The notes: generated from the sequence alone by a model not told the origin. Numbered from the stretch's first letter, positions 1 to 7,031 are shown. The stretch is DNA of 14,073 nt from Pseudomonadota bacterium (GCA_023433985.1 JAEYTN010000207.1:1-14073); one strand, 5' to 3'. A program made the numbers and translations.

Positions 1-632
1 CCTTCCACCTCTACGGCGGCATCTCGGCGACGCTCGACGTGGGCGGCACCAGGGTGGCGGTGCGGGAAGCGTCGAACTATCCGTGGTCGGGCGCCGTTGC
101 GATCAACATCGACCCCGAGGCCGACAAGGCCTTCGACGTGAAGCTGCGCGTGCCGGGCTGGTGCAAGGGCGCGACGATCAGGGTCAACGGGCAGGCGGTG
201 GAGGCGAAGGCGGTGAACGGCTACGTCACCATTCACCGCACCTGGGCAAGGGGCGACAGCATCGCGCTCGACCTGCTGATGCCGGCCGAGCGGGTCTTTG
301 CGCATCCGGCAGTGGTGATGGATGCGGGCCGCGTGGCGCTGAAGCGCGGGCCGCTGGTCTACTGCGTCGAGGAGGCCGACAATCCCGGCGGCACGGTGCA
401 GCGGCTGAAGCTGCCGCGGCAAAGCGAACTGGTCGTCCGTCAGCGCGACGACCTGTTCGACGGCGTCGTCACGCTCCAGGCGTCGGCGAAGGCTATCGAC
501 GAGGCCGAGTGGAACACGCTCTATCGCACCGCGCCGCCGAAGGAGGCTCCGGCCACGCTGACGGCGCTGCCGTATTACCTCTGGGCGAACCGGGGGCAGG
601 GATCGATGGTGGTGTGGATACCGGAGTCGTAG
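1..632 (+). CDS. GH127-family beta-L-arabinofuranosidase, C-terminal part (5' end outside window)
   Basis: This is an open frame from position 3 to the TAG at 630-632, about 209 codons, with no start inside the window. The translated end contains features recalled from the C-terminal beta-sandwich of DUF1680/GH127 proteins: EASNYPWSGAVAI, LRVPGWCKGATIRVNGQAV, and the later VALKRGPLVYCVEEADNPGG. Family members hydrolyse terminal beta-L-arabinofuranosyl residues of plant glycans. Their catalytic Glu and zinc-cysteine cluster lie in the barrel domain upstream, so activity cannot be judged here. A GTG at 39 is an internal valine codon, not a start. A sugar ABC operon lies in the same window, which fits a polysaccharide-use role, but the two are separated by signalling genes on the other strand. 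Family assignment is fairly firm; the exact substrate is inferred. Confidence 0.82.
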   Translation, partial: FHLYGGISATLDVGGTRVAVREASNYPWSGAVAINIDPEADKAFDVKLRVPGWCKGATIRVNGQAVEAKAVNGYVTIHRTWARGDSIALDLLMPAERVFAHPAVVMDAGRVALKRGPLVYCVEEADNPGGTVQRLKLPRQSELVVRQRDDLFDGVVTLQASAKAIDEAEWNTLYRTAPPKEAPATLTALPYYLWANRGQGSMVVWIPES

Positions 633-641
633 GGGGGCGAG

Positions 642-670
642 TCCTCCCGTTCATCGATCCGGCGGGAGGA
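642..670 (+). terminator. GC-rich hairpin just after the GH127 gene
   Basis: Perfect 8-base inverted repeat (TCCTCCCG at 642-649, CGGGAGGA at 663-670) with a 13-base loop, starting 9 bases after the GH127 stop codon. No T-tract follows, so it may be a 3'-end-protecting or Rho-associated hairpin and not a classical intrinsic terminator. Confidence 0.4.
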
Positions 671-696
671 GGCGATGTTGCTGGCGCAGCGTGTGC

Positions 697-758
697 GGAC
701 GCCCCCTCCACCACGCAGCGCGAGGTCCCCCACCCCCGCTGAAGCGGTGGAGGAGCAC
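697..758. repeat. Dispersed GC-rich palindromic repeat, copy 1
   Basis: It begins with a 20-base block (697-716) identical to 5014-5033. A diverged half follows with the same layout: GGTCCCCC, a C-rich run, a short stem (CCGCT/AGCGG at 736-747) and GGTGGAGGA. Copy 1 lacks the CATCTGCGATG core seen in copy 2. Both copies lie between genes, as expected of REP-like elements. The exact element boundaries are uncertain. Confidence 0.6.
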
Positions 759-802
759 CGCGGCGTTGGTGATTGCCGGTGTTGGAACGCTGCGCTTCGT
801 GA

Positions 803-832
803 TCCAAAACCAAGGGGGCCGACCGGCCCCCT
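803..832 (-). terminator. Intrinsic terminator of the FeeM-like gene
   Basis: On the minus strand, about 27 bases after the stop at 860, an 8-base perfect stem (813-820 with 825-832; AGGGGGCC/GGCCCCCT, loop of 4) is followed by TGGTTTTGG. The stem is very stable but the T-tract is interrupted. Orientation is set by the T-rich side, which lies only on the minus strand. Confidence 0.65.
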
Positions 833-859
833 CGGCGTACCAGCCCTACGGCATCGTTG

Positions 860-1654
860 TCATTCGGCGGCTACCGCCATGCCGCCGAACTGCTGTTCGA
901 GCAGGGCGCGCTCGTAGGCGAGGCGCGAGCTGGCGCGTTGCGGCGCCTCGAAGTGCACTTCCTCGGCGCGGGCGAACAGCTTGGCGCGTTCCTCGTCGGT
1001 CGACATGAAGAACGGATAGCGCCTGAGGGTCGCCGGCAGCTTGGTATTCACGTAGGCGCCGAACAGCTGCACCGGGAAGGCGAGGCCCGGATATTCGCGC
1101 TCCTCGCCCATCAGCTCGGAGCCGAAGACCCTGCGGTAGAACGCGGCATGCTCCGTCCGCACCGTCGCGAGGCAGGCATCGGCGTTGAAATAGACCGACG
1201 CCATCACCGCGATACGCAACGTCAAGAAAGGCAGGGCCGGATAGGCCAGCGACGCTTCGTAGTCGGCGGTGAAGCGCGAAGGATCGATGAAGGTTTCGCC
1301 CCGCGCCAGCAATGGCGTGATCACATCGGGGTGGCTCTTCATGCTGGCGCCGAAGGGGTACTTTGCCGTCACATGATGAATGCGGATGGAGCTCACCAGC
1401 TCGCCGTCGATATGAACGCCAAAACTCATGCCATTGGTAGCAGCGTCGAGATCGTCGACAACAATACCGGCGTCATTAAATGGCACGAATTCTTCGCGAC
1501 GATAGGCTTCGTAGCGCAACCGGTAGATTGGATTGTCCGTTACATCCATTCTGACCCGCGAATACTCGACGCGGTCCAGTATATCCATAAGTGTGCCGGC
1601 AAACCGAGAAACCGGGGCAGCTGACGCTACTGCCGTGCCGCTATCCGAACGCAT
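860..1654 (-). CDS. FeeM/LuxI-like acyl-transfer synthase (N-acyl amino acid synthase family)
   Basis: 264 aa, ATG start with GGAG seven bases upstream. The sequence resembles the GNAT-fold N-acyl amino acid synthase FeeM group, relatives of acyl-homoserine-lactone synthases. These transfer an acyl chain from acyl-ACP to an amino acid or similar amine. Visible features are YRLRYEAYR (44-52), an acidic DDLD (67-70), SFGVHIDGELVSSIRIH (77-93; the usual strand before the CoA/ACP loop) and FIDPSRFT (122-129), matching the family's E/D-x-SRF signature. No signal peptide or membrane segment is seen, so it should be cytosolic. It follows a GGDEF-EAL gene on the same strand by 154 bases and has its own terminator. 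The product could be a long-chain N-acyl amino acid signal or a membrane lipid; no LuxR partner is in the window. The upstream gap and the first third of the gene look less GC-rich than the neighbours. The family is likely; the product is unknown. Confidence 0.7.
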   Translation of the reverse strand: MRSDSGTAVASAAPVSRFAGTLMDILDRVEYSRVRMDVTDNPIYRLRYEAYRREEFVPFNDAGIVVDDLDAATNGMSFGVHIDGELVSSIRIHHVTAKYPFGASMKSHPDVITPLLARGETFIDPSRFTADYEASLAYPALPFLTLRIAVMASVYFNADACLATVRTEHAAFYRRVFGSELMGEEREYPGLAFPVQLFGAYVNTKLPATLRRYPFFMSTDEERAKLFARAEEVHFEAPQRASSRLAYERALLEQQFGGMAVAAE

Positions 1655-1682
1655 TAGGTACTCCGCAATCCCGGAGCTAACC

Positions 1683-1697
1683 TTAACCTCTCGTTAG
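1683..1697. promoter_or_regulatory. CtrA-like box (TTAA-N7-TTAG) upstream of the FeeM-like gene
   Basis: Positions 1683-1686 TTAA and 1694-1697 TTAG are separated by exactly 7 bases, matching the alphaproteobacterial CtrA consensus TTAA-N7-TTAA(C) with one mismatch. It lies 28-43 bases upstream of the start codon at 1654. A second pair, TTAA-N6-TTAA (1799-1812), has the wrong spacing. The call rests on sequence similarity alone. Confidence 0.3.
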
Positions 1698-1704
1698 GCA
1701 TATT

Positions 1705-1788
1705 GAAATTCCTAAAATTGCAGGCATTCCGCGCGCTTGGAGCATAGGTTTGCGCGTTGATGCGTAGCTGTCGGAATTTCTATAGGTT
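1705..1788. repeat. Short inverted and direct repeats in the gap before the FeeM-like gene
   Basis: GAAATTCC (1705-1712) and its perfect reverse complement GGAATTTC (1773-1780) flank a 60-base interval. ATAGGTT occurs directly repeated at 1744-1750 and 1782-1788. The 1655-1808 gap is visibly AT-richer than the genes around it, and these repeats are candidate regulator half-sites. No convincing -35/-10 pair was found. Confidence 0.3.
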
Positions 1789-1808
1789 CGGCAAAACCTT
1801 AACGGGTG

Positions 1809-4130
1809 TTAACCACGTTTGCGGTTAGCGGTCGCCGGCAGTAGCGCCTGGGCCGAATCGGAGCGGGCGCCCATGCTGGCGATCAGCTCGGCCACTTCGC
1901 GGCGCGGCAGCGGCACGCCGAACAGGTAGCCCTGGATCTGGTCCACCTTGGTGTGCTCGGCGATCTGGTTGAGCTGCTCCTCGGTCTCCACGCCTTCGGC
2001 GGTGACCGTCAGGTTGATGTCCTTGCCCAGCTGCGCCACGTTCGAAAGCAGCTTCAGCGAGCGCGGGTTCTCGCCGATATCCATGACGAAGGACCGGTCG
2101 ATCTTCAGCTTGGTGAACGGCAGGGCCTGCAGGTAGCTCAGCGAGGAGTAGCCGGTGCCGAAATCGTCGAGGGCGATGCCGATGCCCTGCTTGGCGAGCT
2201 TGTTCAGCACCCTGGTGGCGACCGACTTCTCCTCGATCAGCGCGGTCTCGGTCACCTCGACCTCGAGCCGGTGCGCGGCGAGGCCCGAATCCGAGAGCGC
2301 CGCCTTCACCATCTGCGGTACGTCGGCGTTGCGGAAATCGCGCGCCGAGATGTTGACCGACACCGAGACTTCCTCGGGCCAGTTGCGGCACTCGGCGGTC
2401 GCGGCCTTCAGCACCCAGCGGCTGATATCGGAGATCAGGCCGGTTTCCTCGGCGATGGGGATGAACAGCGAGGGCGGAATCGAGCCGAGCTCGGGGTGGT
2501 GCCAGCGGGCCAGCGCCTCGCAGCTCACCACGCGGCGGCTCTTCAGGTCGACGATCGGCTGGAACACCAGGGTCAGCGCGCCATCGGCTACGGCCTGCTT
2601 GAGGTCGGCCTTGAGGCGCTGGCGGTAGCGGTAGTCGGTGTCCATCTCGTCGTGGAACACCTGCGCCTGTCCCTTGCCGTTGCCCTTGGCCTTGTAGAGC
2701 GCGAGGTCGGCCTTGGTCATCAGGTCATCGAGGTCGTCGGGCGCGTCGGTGACGGTGACCACGCCGATCGAGACATTGACCGAGAACACTTCGCCGGCCA
2801 CCTCGAAGGCGCCGCGGAAGGCCTCGAGGATGTGGGCGGGATCGTCCACAGTGTCGGTCAGCTGCACGCCGCCGGCGCGATAGACGACGTACTCGTCGCC
2901 GCCGAGGCGCGCCACGAGGCTGTCCTTGCCGAGCACGCGGCTCAGCCGCTCGGAGGTTTCGACCAGCACGCGGTCGCCGATCAGGTGGCCCATGGTGTCG
3001 TTGACGTGCTTGAAGTCGTCGACGTCGACGATCATCAGCATGGCCATGTCCTGGGTCTTGCCGTGGCGGCGGCGCTCCAGGTCGGCTTCCACCTGCTCGG
3101 TGAAATAGGCGCGGTTGGGCAGGCCCGTCAGCGTGTCGTAATGCGCCATGTAGTTGATGCGCTCTTCGGCCTTCACGCGCTCGGTGATATCCTCGAAGAG
3201 CAGCACGGTCTTGTCCTGGCGCGACGAGACCGTCACCTCGCAGAACTGCCCGTCGGATAGCTTCAGCACCACCTTGCCGCCGCCGCCCTCGTTGACGGTG
3301 CCCAGCAGCAGGTCGGACGAACGCTGCGGCAGCGTGCCCTTGGCGGCGGCCGAGGAGATCATGGCGGCGAAAGGCCGGCCGGTCCAGTTGCCGGGGATCA
3401 GGGTGGAAAAGATCAGCTCGGCGCGGTCGTTGGCGACGAGGATCAGGCCGCGCTCATCGAGCATGCAGAGCCCGTGCTGCATGGTTTCGAGCGCCGTATC
3501 GAGCTCGGAGGCAAGGCGCGTCGCCTCGATGCGGCCGTGCACGGCGCGCAGCAGGATGGCGCGGATGTTGGCGGAAACCTTGCGCAGCGACACGATGAAG
3601 ACGATCAGCACCACCGACAGCATCTGCGTGTGGAGCGCCCCGTCGAACAGCATGCCGACGGCCATGCCCACGCAGATGATCGCCACCTGCGACGTCACCA
3701 GCCGGTCGATGGCGAAGTTGCGGCCGGCGACGCCGACAAGCACCGCCACGGTGACCGAGAGCGAACTCATTTCGGCGAACGCCGTGTTCACGACCAGGAA
3801 GCTGTAGGCCATCCAGATCGAGTAGTTCGCCGCGATGGCCAGCGCTCCGACGGTGGCGCGCAGCTCCCAGCGGGTGGCGGTCTGCACGTCGTCGTCGGCG
3901 ACCGCAGCGCGCTCGAACGACATCATGTCGATATTGCGGGCGATGCCGATGAAGGCGAAGGCGACCGCGATGGCGATCAGCACGGGCGAGTTCGCCTCGA
4001 CGCCCGCGACGGCCGCAACCAACGCCGAGCTCAGGGCGCCAAGCATCATGACGCGCCGGTCCGCATAGAGCGACCGGATCATCGATACGTAGTCAACTGG
4101 CGGCAGCGACTTGTGGGCTGGCTCGAACAT
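1809..4130 (-). CDS. Membrane PAS-GGDEF-EAL cyclic-di-GMP enzyme
   Basis: 773 aa, ATG start with GGTGAAGG five bases upstream. In order: a membrane region with about six hydrophobic segments (roughly 28-65, 92-115, 120-136, 146-185), a PAS-like segment (about 207-320), a GGDEF domain (about 323-490) and an EAL domain (about 505-750). The diguanylate cyclase signature reads GGDEY (410-414), a tolerated change of the last residue. The RxxD inhibitory site is absent: G401 and S404 stand where Arg and Asp are expected. The phosphodiesterase half keeps EALARW (538-543), N593 in NISARDF, E628 in VTETAL, DDFGTGYSS (655-663), K676, E712 in AEGVE and Q733 in QIQGY, so it looks catalytically competent. 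The protein could make or break c-di-GMP; with an intact EAL and no I-site, net phosphodiesterase activity is plausible but inferred. It lies 99 bases after the isomerase gene and before the FeeM-like gene on the same strand. Confidence 0.95.
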   Translation of the reverse strand: MFEPAHKSLPPVDYVSMIRSLYADRRVMMLGALSSALVAAVAGVEANSPVLIAIAVAFAFIGIARNIDMMSFERAAVADDDVQTATRWELRATVGALAIAANYSIWMAYSFLVVNTAFAEMSSLSVTVAVLVGVAGRNFAIDRLVTSQVAIICVGMAVGMLFDGALHTQMLSVVLIVFIVSLRKVSANIRAILLRAVHGRIEATRLASELDTALETMQHGLCMLDERGLILVANDRAELIFSTLIPGNWTGRPFAAMISSAAAKGTLPQRSSDLLLGTVNEGGGGKVVLKLSDGQFCEVTVSSRQDKTVLLFEDITERVKAEERINYMAHYDTLTGLPNRAYFTEQVEADLERRRHGKTQDMAMLMIVDVDDFKHVNDTMGHLIGDRVLVETSERLSRVLGKDSLVARLGGDEYVVYRAGGVQLTDTVDDPAHILEAFRGAFEVAGEVFSVNVSIGVVTVTDAPDDLDDLMTKADLALYKAKGNGKGQAQVFHDEMDTDYRYRQRLKADLKQAVADGALTLVFQPIVDLKSRRVVSCEALARWHHPELGSIPPSLFIPIAEETGLISDISRWVLKAATAECRNWPEEVSVSVNISARDFRNADVPQMVKAALSDSGLAAHRLEVEVTETALIEEKSVATRVLNKLAKQGIGIALDDFGTGYSSLSYLQALPFTKLKIDRSFVMDIGENPRSLKLLSNVAQLGKDINLTVTAEGVETEEQLNQIAEHTKVDQIQGYLFGVPLPRREVAELIASMGARSDSAQALLPATANRKRG

Positions 4131-4229
4131 AGACCTTCACCAAGGTGTGAGGATCATGTCCGCCAAGCCGTTAATGCCTGATTGCGTTATCACGCCCGGA
4201 TAGGGGCAAGTACGGATCCCCATGGGCGC

Positions 4230-4988
4230 TCAGAGCCCCAATCCGCGCAAATGGTTTATGCTTCGTTTGGCAAAGCTGCGCCAGTCCGAGGGGTCGTCGT
4301 GTTCGGTCACCAGATGGGTGGCCTTGCTGGCGCGGAACAGGGGCACCAGGGCCTCCCAGTCGATGATGCCGTCGCCAGTGGCAGTCCAGCCGCCTTCCTC
4401 GAGGGTGCCGCGAGGGGCGGTGTCCTTGACCTGGATGATGCCGATGCGGTCGGCGAACCTCGCGAGCTCCGCCGCGGGATCGGCGCCGGCGCGCTTCACC
4501 CAGCCGCAATCGATCTCGAACCACACGTCGGGGCCGGCGCCCTCGAACAGGTAGTCGATCGGCCGCTCGCCGCCGGGAAACGGCTCGAACTCGAAATCGT
4601 GATTGTGCCACGCGACCTTCAGGCCATGCGGCTTCGCCCGCTCGGCGCCGAGCGCCAGCTTTTCGCCGAGGCCGCGCCACCAGCCGGGTGTCGGCTGCCG
4701 CTCCTCCGCGCCGACCCAGGGCGGGATCAGCCAGGTGGCGCCGAGCGTCAGCGCGATGTCGATGAAACGGTCGGGTTCGGTGACGAGGCCGGAGAGGGGC
4801 ATGTGGAAGCCGAAGCACTGCAGCTCGTTGTCGTCGAGCGCCCGGCGGAAGGCCTTCGGGTTGGCCTCGTAGGCCGGGAGCCAGGGTTCTATGGCGTCAT
4901 AACCCATGCCCTTGAGCTGGGGGAACTGTGCCTCGAGCGGCGGGAAGTTGCGGGAGGAGTAGAGCTGGTAGGCGATGGGGTAGGGCAC
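4230..4988 (-). CDS. Sugar phosphate isomerase/epimerase (TIM barrel, AP-endonuclease-2-like)
   Basis: 252 aa with a GTG start; AAAGG lies about nine bases upstream and the N-terminus MPYPIAYQLYSSR begins directly with the first barrel strand. Diagnostic features of the xylose-isomerase-like TIM-barrel family are WHNHDFEF (127-134), FEIDCGW (157-163), QVKDT (186-190), ATGDGIIDW (203-211) and TEHDD (228-232). These supply the Glu/Asp/His metal ligands. Members interconvert keto and aldo sugars or epimerise them, and some act on inositol-derived or oxidised sugars, so the substrate cannot be named. It is cytosolic. It is in the same direction as the ABC operon but sits after that operon's terminator and a dispersed repeat, so it probably has its own promoter or depends on read-through. 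A GGDEF-EAL gene follows after 99 bases with no obvious terminator between. Confidence 0.88.
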   Translation of the reverse strand: MPYPIAYQLYSSRNFPPLEAQFPQLKGMGYDAIEPWLPAYEANPKAFRRALDDNELQCFGFHMPLSGLVTEPDRFIDIALTLGATWLIPPWVGAEERQPTPGWWRGLGEKLALGAERAKPHGLKVAWHNHDFEFEPFPGGERPIDYLFEGAGPDVWFEIDCGWVKRAGADPAAELARFADRIGIIQVKDTAPRGTLEEGGWTATGDGIIDWEALVPLFRASKATHLVTEHDDPSDWRSFAKRSINHLRGLGL

Positions 4989-5013
4989 TTTTGGGGCCTT
5001 TCTGCTGTGGTCG

Positions 5014-5078
5014 GGACGCCCCCTCCACCACGCATCTGCGATGCGCGGTCCCCCTCCCCCGTTGTCACCGGGGAGGAC
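5014..5078. repeat. Dispersed GC-rich palindromic repeat, copy 2
   Basis: The first 20 bases (5014-5033) are identical to 697-716. Two stems are visible: CGCATC-TGC-GATGCG (5031-5045) and CCTCCCC/GGGGAGG with a 10-base loop (5053-5076). The layout of two C-rich hairpins in one roughly 65-base unit is that of rhizobial-type intergenic palindromic repeats. It lies between the isomerase start and the VOC terminator. Confidence 0.65.
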
Positions 5079-5099
5079 CAGGTCGACCTCAGCGTGCGG

Positions 5100-5134
5100 A
5101 AAAAAGGCGGCGTTCCGAGGAGAGCAGAACGCCG
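5100..5134 (-). terminator. Strong intrinsic terminator ending the sugar ABC/VOC operon
   Basis: On the minus strand an 8-base perfect stem (CGGCGTTC/GAACGCCG; 5108-5115 with 5127-5134, loop of 11) is followed by CC and six T residues (A-run at 5100-5105 on the plus strand). It begins 24 bases after the VOC stop codon. This is the clearest Rho-independent terminator in the window. Confidence 0.88.
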
Positions 5135-5158
5135 ACTATCCTCGTCAGGAAGGAGGAT

Positions 5159-5656
5159 TTACTTAGGTTGCGGTTCCATGTCGTCGTTCCATTCGAGCAA
5201 CTCGATCTGGACGCCGAGCTGGGGCTCGGTGTCGAAATAGGCGTAGCGGCCGTGGCCGCCATCGAACTCGGCCTGCTGCAGGAGCCGGTGGCCGTGGCTC
5301 TCGAAGAAACCGGTGCGGCGGGTCATGTTCCTGGTGCGGAAGGCGATGTGGTGGCAGCCTGGTCCCTTTGCCTCCAGCACGTCGCGCCAGGCGCTCTTCT
5401 CCGGCCCGGGCTCGAGGAACTCGACGTCGATATTGTTGAACTTGAACATGGCGAGGCGGGCGCTGACGGTAGCGGGCCGGCCGTCATAAACGGCCTGCGC
5501 CTCGTCGGGATCGGCCGCCTTGCCGATCGGGCCGGGCGTCTTGCCGGTCAGTTCCGCGAACCATTTGAGCGAGCGCTCAAGGTCGTCGGTAACGAAACAT
5601 ATCTGCATCACCACATCCTCGTCGAGGAGGCGGTCGTCTGCCGGGCCATGGGTCAT
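5159..5656 (-). CDS. VOC-fold (glyoxalase/epimerase-like) metalloprotein
   Basis: 165 aa from the ATG at 5656, preceded by AAGGTG seven bases upstream. The frame stays open to a GTG at 5713, but those 19 codons lie inside a GC hairpin, lack a ribosome site and read as low-complexity Ala/Pro, so the shorter start is preferred. Two beta-alpha-beta-beta-beta modules are visible: QICFVTDDLERSLKWFAELT (18-37) with DVEFLEP (78-84), then CHHIAFRTRN (101-110) with GVQIELLEW (148-156). Likely metal ligands are Q18, E79, one of H102/H103 and E152, the pattern of methylmalonyl-CoA-epimerase-like VOC enzymes. VOC proteins catalyse diverse isomerisations, lyase or dioxygenase steps. As the last gene of a sugar import operon it may act on a sugar-derived metabolite, but the substrate is not readable from sequence. 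Confidence 0.85.
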   Translation of the reverse strand: MTHGPADDRLLDEDVVMQICFVTDDLERSLKWFAELTGKTPGPIGKAADPDEAQAVYDGRPATVSARLAMFKFNNIDVEFLEPGPEKSAWRDVLEAKGPGCHHIAFRTRNMTRRTGFFESHGHRLLQQAEFDGGHGRYAYFDTEPQLGVQIELLEWNDDMEPQPK

Positions 5657-5676
5657 TTGCCGCACCTTGGAAAGGG

Positions 5677-5713
5677 GTGCCGGGGCAGCGGCTTGGGAGG
5701 GCCGCCCCGGCAC
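5677..5713 (-). other. Intercistronic GC hairpin between the SBP and VOC genes
   Basis: Perfect 10-base inverted repeat (GTGCCGGGGC/GCCCCGGCAC; 5677-5686 and 5704-5713), extendable by a further 3 pairs across a 3-base bulge. It starts 9 bases after the stop of the upstream binding-protein gene. It is followed by CCCTTTCC and not a true T-tract, so it looks more like a partial terminator or an mRNA-stabilising element. Confidence 0.6.
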
Positions 5714-5722
5714 AGGGAGAAA

Positions 5723-6979
5723 TCAGCCGAAGATGGCTTCGTAATTTTCCTTCAGCCCTTCGATCACGTCGTCGGGCGTCTGCGACTTGTCGGACCAGAA
5801 GTCGTACATCACGGTCCAGATGGCGTTGTGCCAGTCGGTGTCGGTGATGTTGAACGGGTTCGCCACCTGGCCGTCCGGCACGTTGAGCGCGTCCATCGCC
5901 ACCTTGTTGCAGGCGTCCTGATACTCGGTCGAGGCGTCGGCGCGGGGCGAAGTCGAGCCCTTCTGCTGGTTCGCCCTGGCGGAGACGACAGGGTCCACGA
6001 AGGCGGCGACCAGGTCGAGCTCGGCCTTGTCGATCTCCTCACCCTGGCCGCCGAGGATGCCCATGGCGTCGGAAGTCACGGCCACGGCCTTCGAACCCGG
6101 GATCACCTCGCAGCCGAAATCCACCCCCGGCACCTTGCCTGCGGCCAGCCACTCGCCCTTCATCCAGTCGCCCATGATATGGAACAGCGCCTTGCCGGCG
6201 ATCACCGTGTTGGTGGTCTCGTTCCAGGGACGGTTCTCGCTTTCGGGCGTCGCCTCGTTGGAGAAGGCGCGGACGATCTCGATGGCCTTGCGCACCTCGG
6301 GCGTGTCGAAGACGGTCTGGTCGACCTCGGCGCCATACATGCGGTTGTAGATTGCGGGCCCGGCGGTCGCCGCCAGCATGGCGTGGAACAGGTAGCCGAC
6401 CTGGAAGGCCTGGCCGCCTACCGCCGCGGGCACGAAGCCGGCCGCCTTGATCTTGGGGAAGTCAGCGAGCATCTCGTCGACGCTCTTCCAGGCGGTCGGG
6501 TCGACACCGGCCTCTTCGGCCACCGACTTGTTCCAGTAGACCATGCCGTCGATGTGCATGAAGAGCGGGATCTTCACCATCTTGCCGTCGACGCTCGAGA
6601 GCTCGCGGATGATGGGGAAGAAGTTATCGGTGGCGCCGATCTCGTTGTAGTAGCCGGTCAGGTCGCGGGCGAGGCCGATGCCCTCGAGGTCGCGGAAGAT
6701 GCCGGGGTCGGAGTTGACGAAGGCGTTGGGCGGATCGCCGCCCGTGACAAGGTTGACGATCGAGACGTTGACGCCCGAGTTGTGCGGGATCGCCAGGTCC
6801 TTCCAGGTGTGTCCCTTGGCTTCGAGCGCCTCCTGCAGCACGTGCAGGGCGGCGACTTCGGCCGGGGTCGACCAGCCGTGGTAGACGATCAGTTCGCGGG
6901 CATTGGCCAATGGAGCCGTGCCCAGGACCAGTGCGGCCGTCAGGCCGGCAAGCGTTTTCAAACCCGTTATCAGGCGCAT
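5723..6979 (-). CDS. Sugar ABC transporter substrate-binding protein (second of tandem pair)
   Basis: 418 aa, ATG start with GAAGGGAGAG upstream. A signal peptide (1-27) ends in TAPLANA before REL, so the mature protein is periplasmic. It belongs to the family-1 carbohydrate-binding proteins and most resembles GtsA-type glucose/mannose binders, for example AALHVLQEALEAKG, VTGGDPPNAF, HIDGMVYWNK, MGDWMKGEW and GVDFGC. Two cysteines (in VDFGC and YQDAC) match a pair in its neighbour and may form a disulfide. It is a full-length homologue of the protein at 7147-8397: 39 of the first 60 mature residues are identical by hand alignment. Probable binding-site segments differ, such as NRPWNETTN here against NRDWNVTTN. 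It is separated from its paralogue by 167 bases of hairpin-rich DNA and has no permeases of its own. The ligand is unknown. Confidence 0.92.
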   Translation of the reverse strand: MRLITGLKTLAGLTAALVLGTAPLANARELIVYHGWSTPAEVAALHVLQEALEAKGHTWKDLAIPHNSGVNVSIVNLVTGGDPPNAFVNSDPGIFRDLEGIGLARDLTGYYNEIGATDNFFPIIRELSSVDGKMVKIPLFMHIDGMVYWNKSVAEEAGVDPTAWKSVDEMLADFPKIKAAGFVPAAVGGQAFQVGYLFHAMLAATAGPAIYNRMYGAEVDQTVFDTPEVRKAIEIVRAFSNEATPESENRPWNETTNTVIAGKALFHIMGDWMKGEWLAAGKVPGVDFGCEVIPGSKAVAVTSDAMGILGGQGEEIDKAELDLVAAFVDPVVSARANQQKGSTSPRADASTEYQDACNKVAMDALNVPDGQVANPFNITDTDWHNAIWTVMYDFWSDKSQTPDDVIEGLKENYEAIFG

Positions 6980-7031
6980 TGCTCTCTCCCTTCGAGCGGG
7001 GCCGCCCCTCCAGGCCGGCCCGTATTCAAAC

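Noticed and set aside
697..758. Reading the C-rich repeats as a CRISPR array or insertion-sequence end
   Set aside because: There are only two distant copies with no regular spacers, no transposase and no target-site duplication visible.
857..1624. A 255-codon plus-strand open frame opposite the FeeM-like gene
   Set aside because: The minus-strand frame has a ribosome site, family motifs and a terminator; this one has none.
1799..1812. TTAA-N6-TTAA as a CtrA site
   Set aside because: The spacer is 6, not the canonical 7, and the second half includes the stop codon of the GGDEF-EAL gene.
1953..3260. A 435-codon plus-strand open frame opposite the GGDEF-EAL gene
   Set aside because: Shadow of the minus-strand gene, whose catalytic motifs are intact in the other frame.
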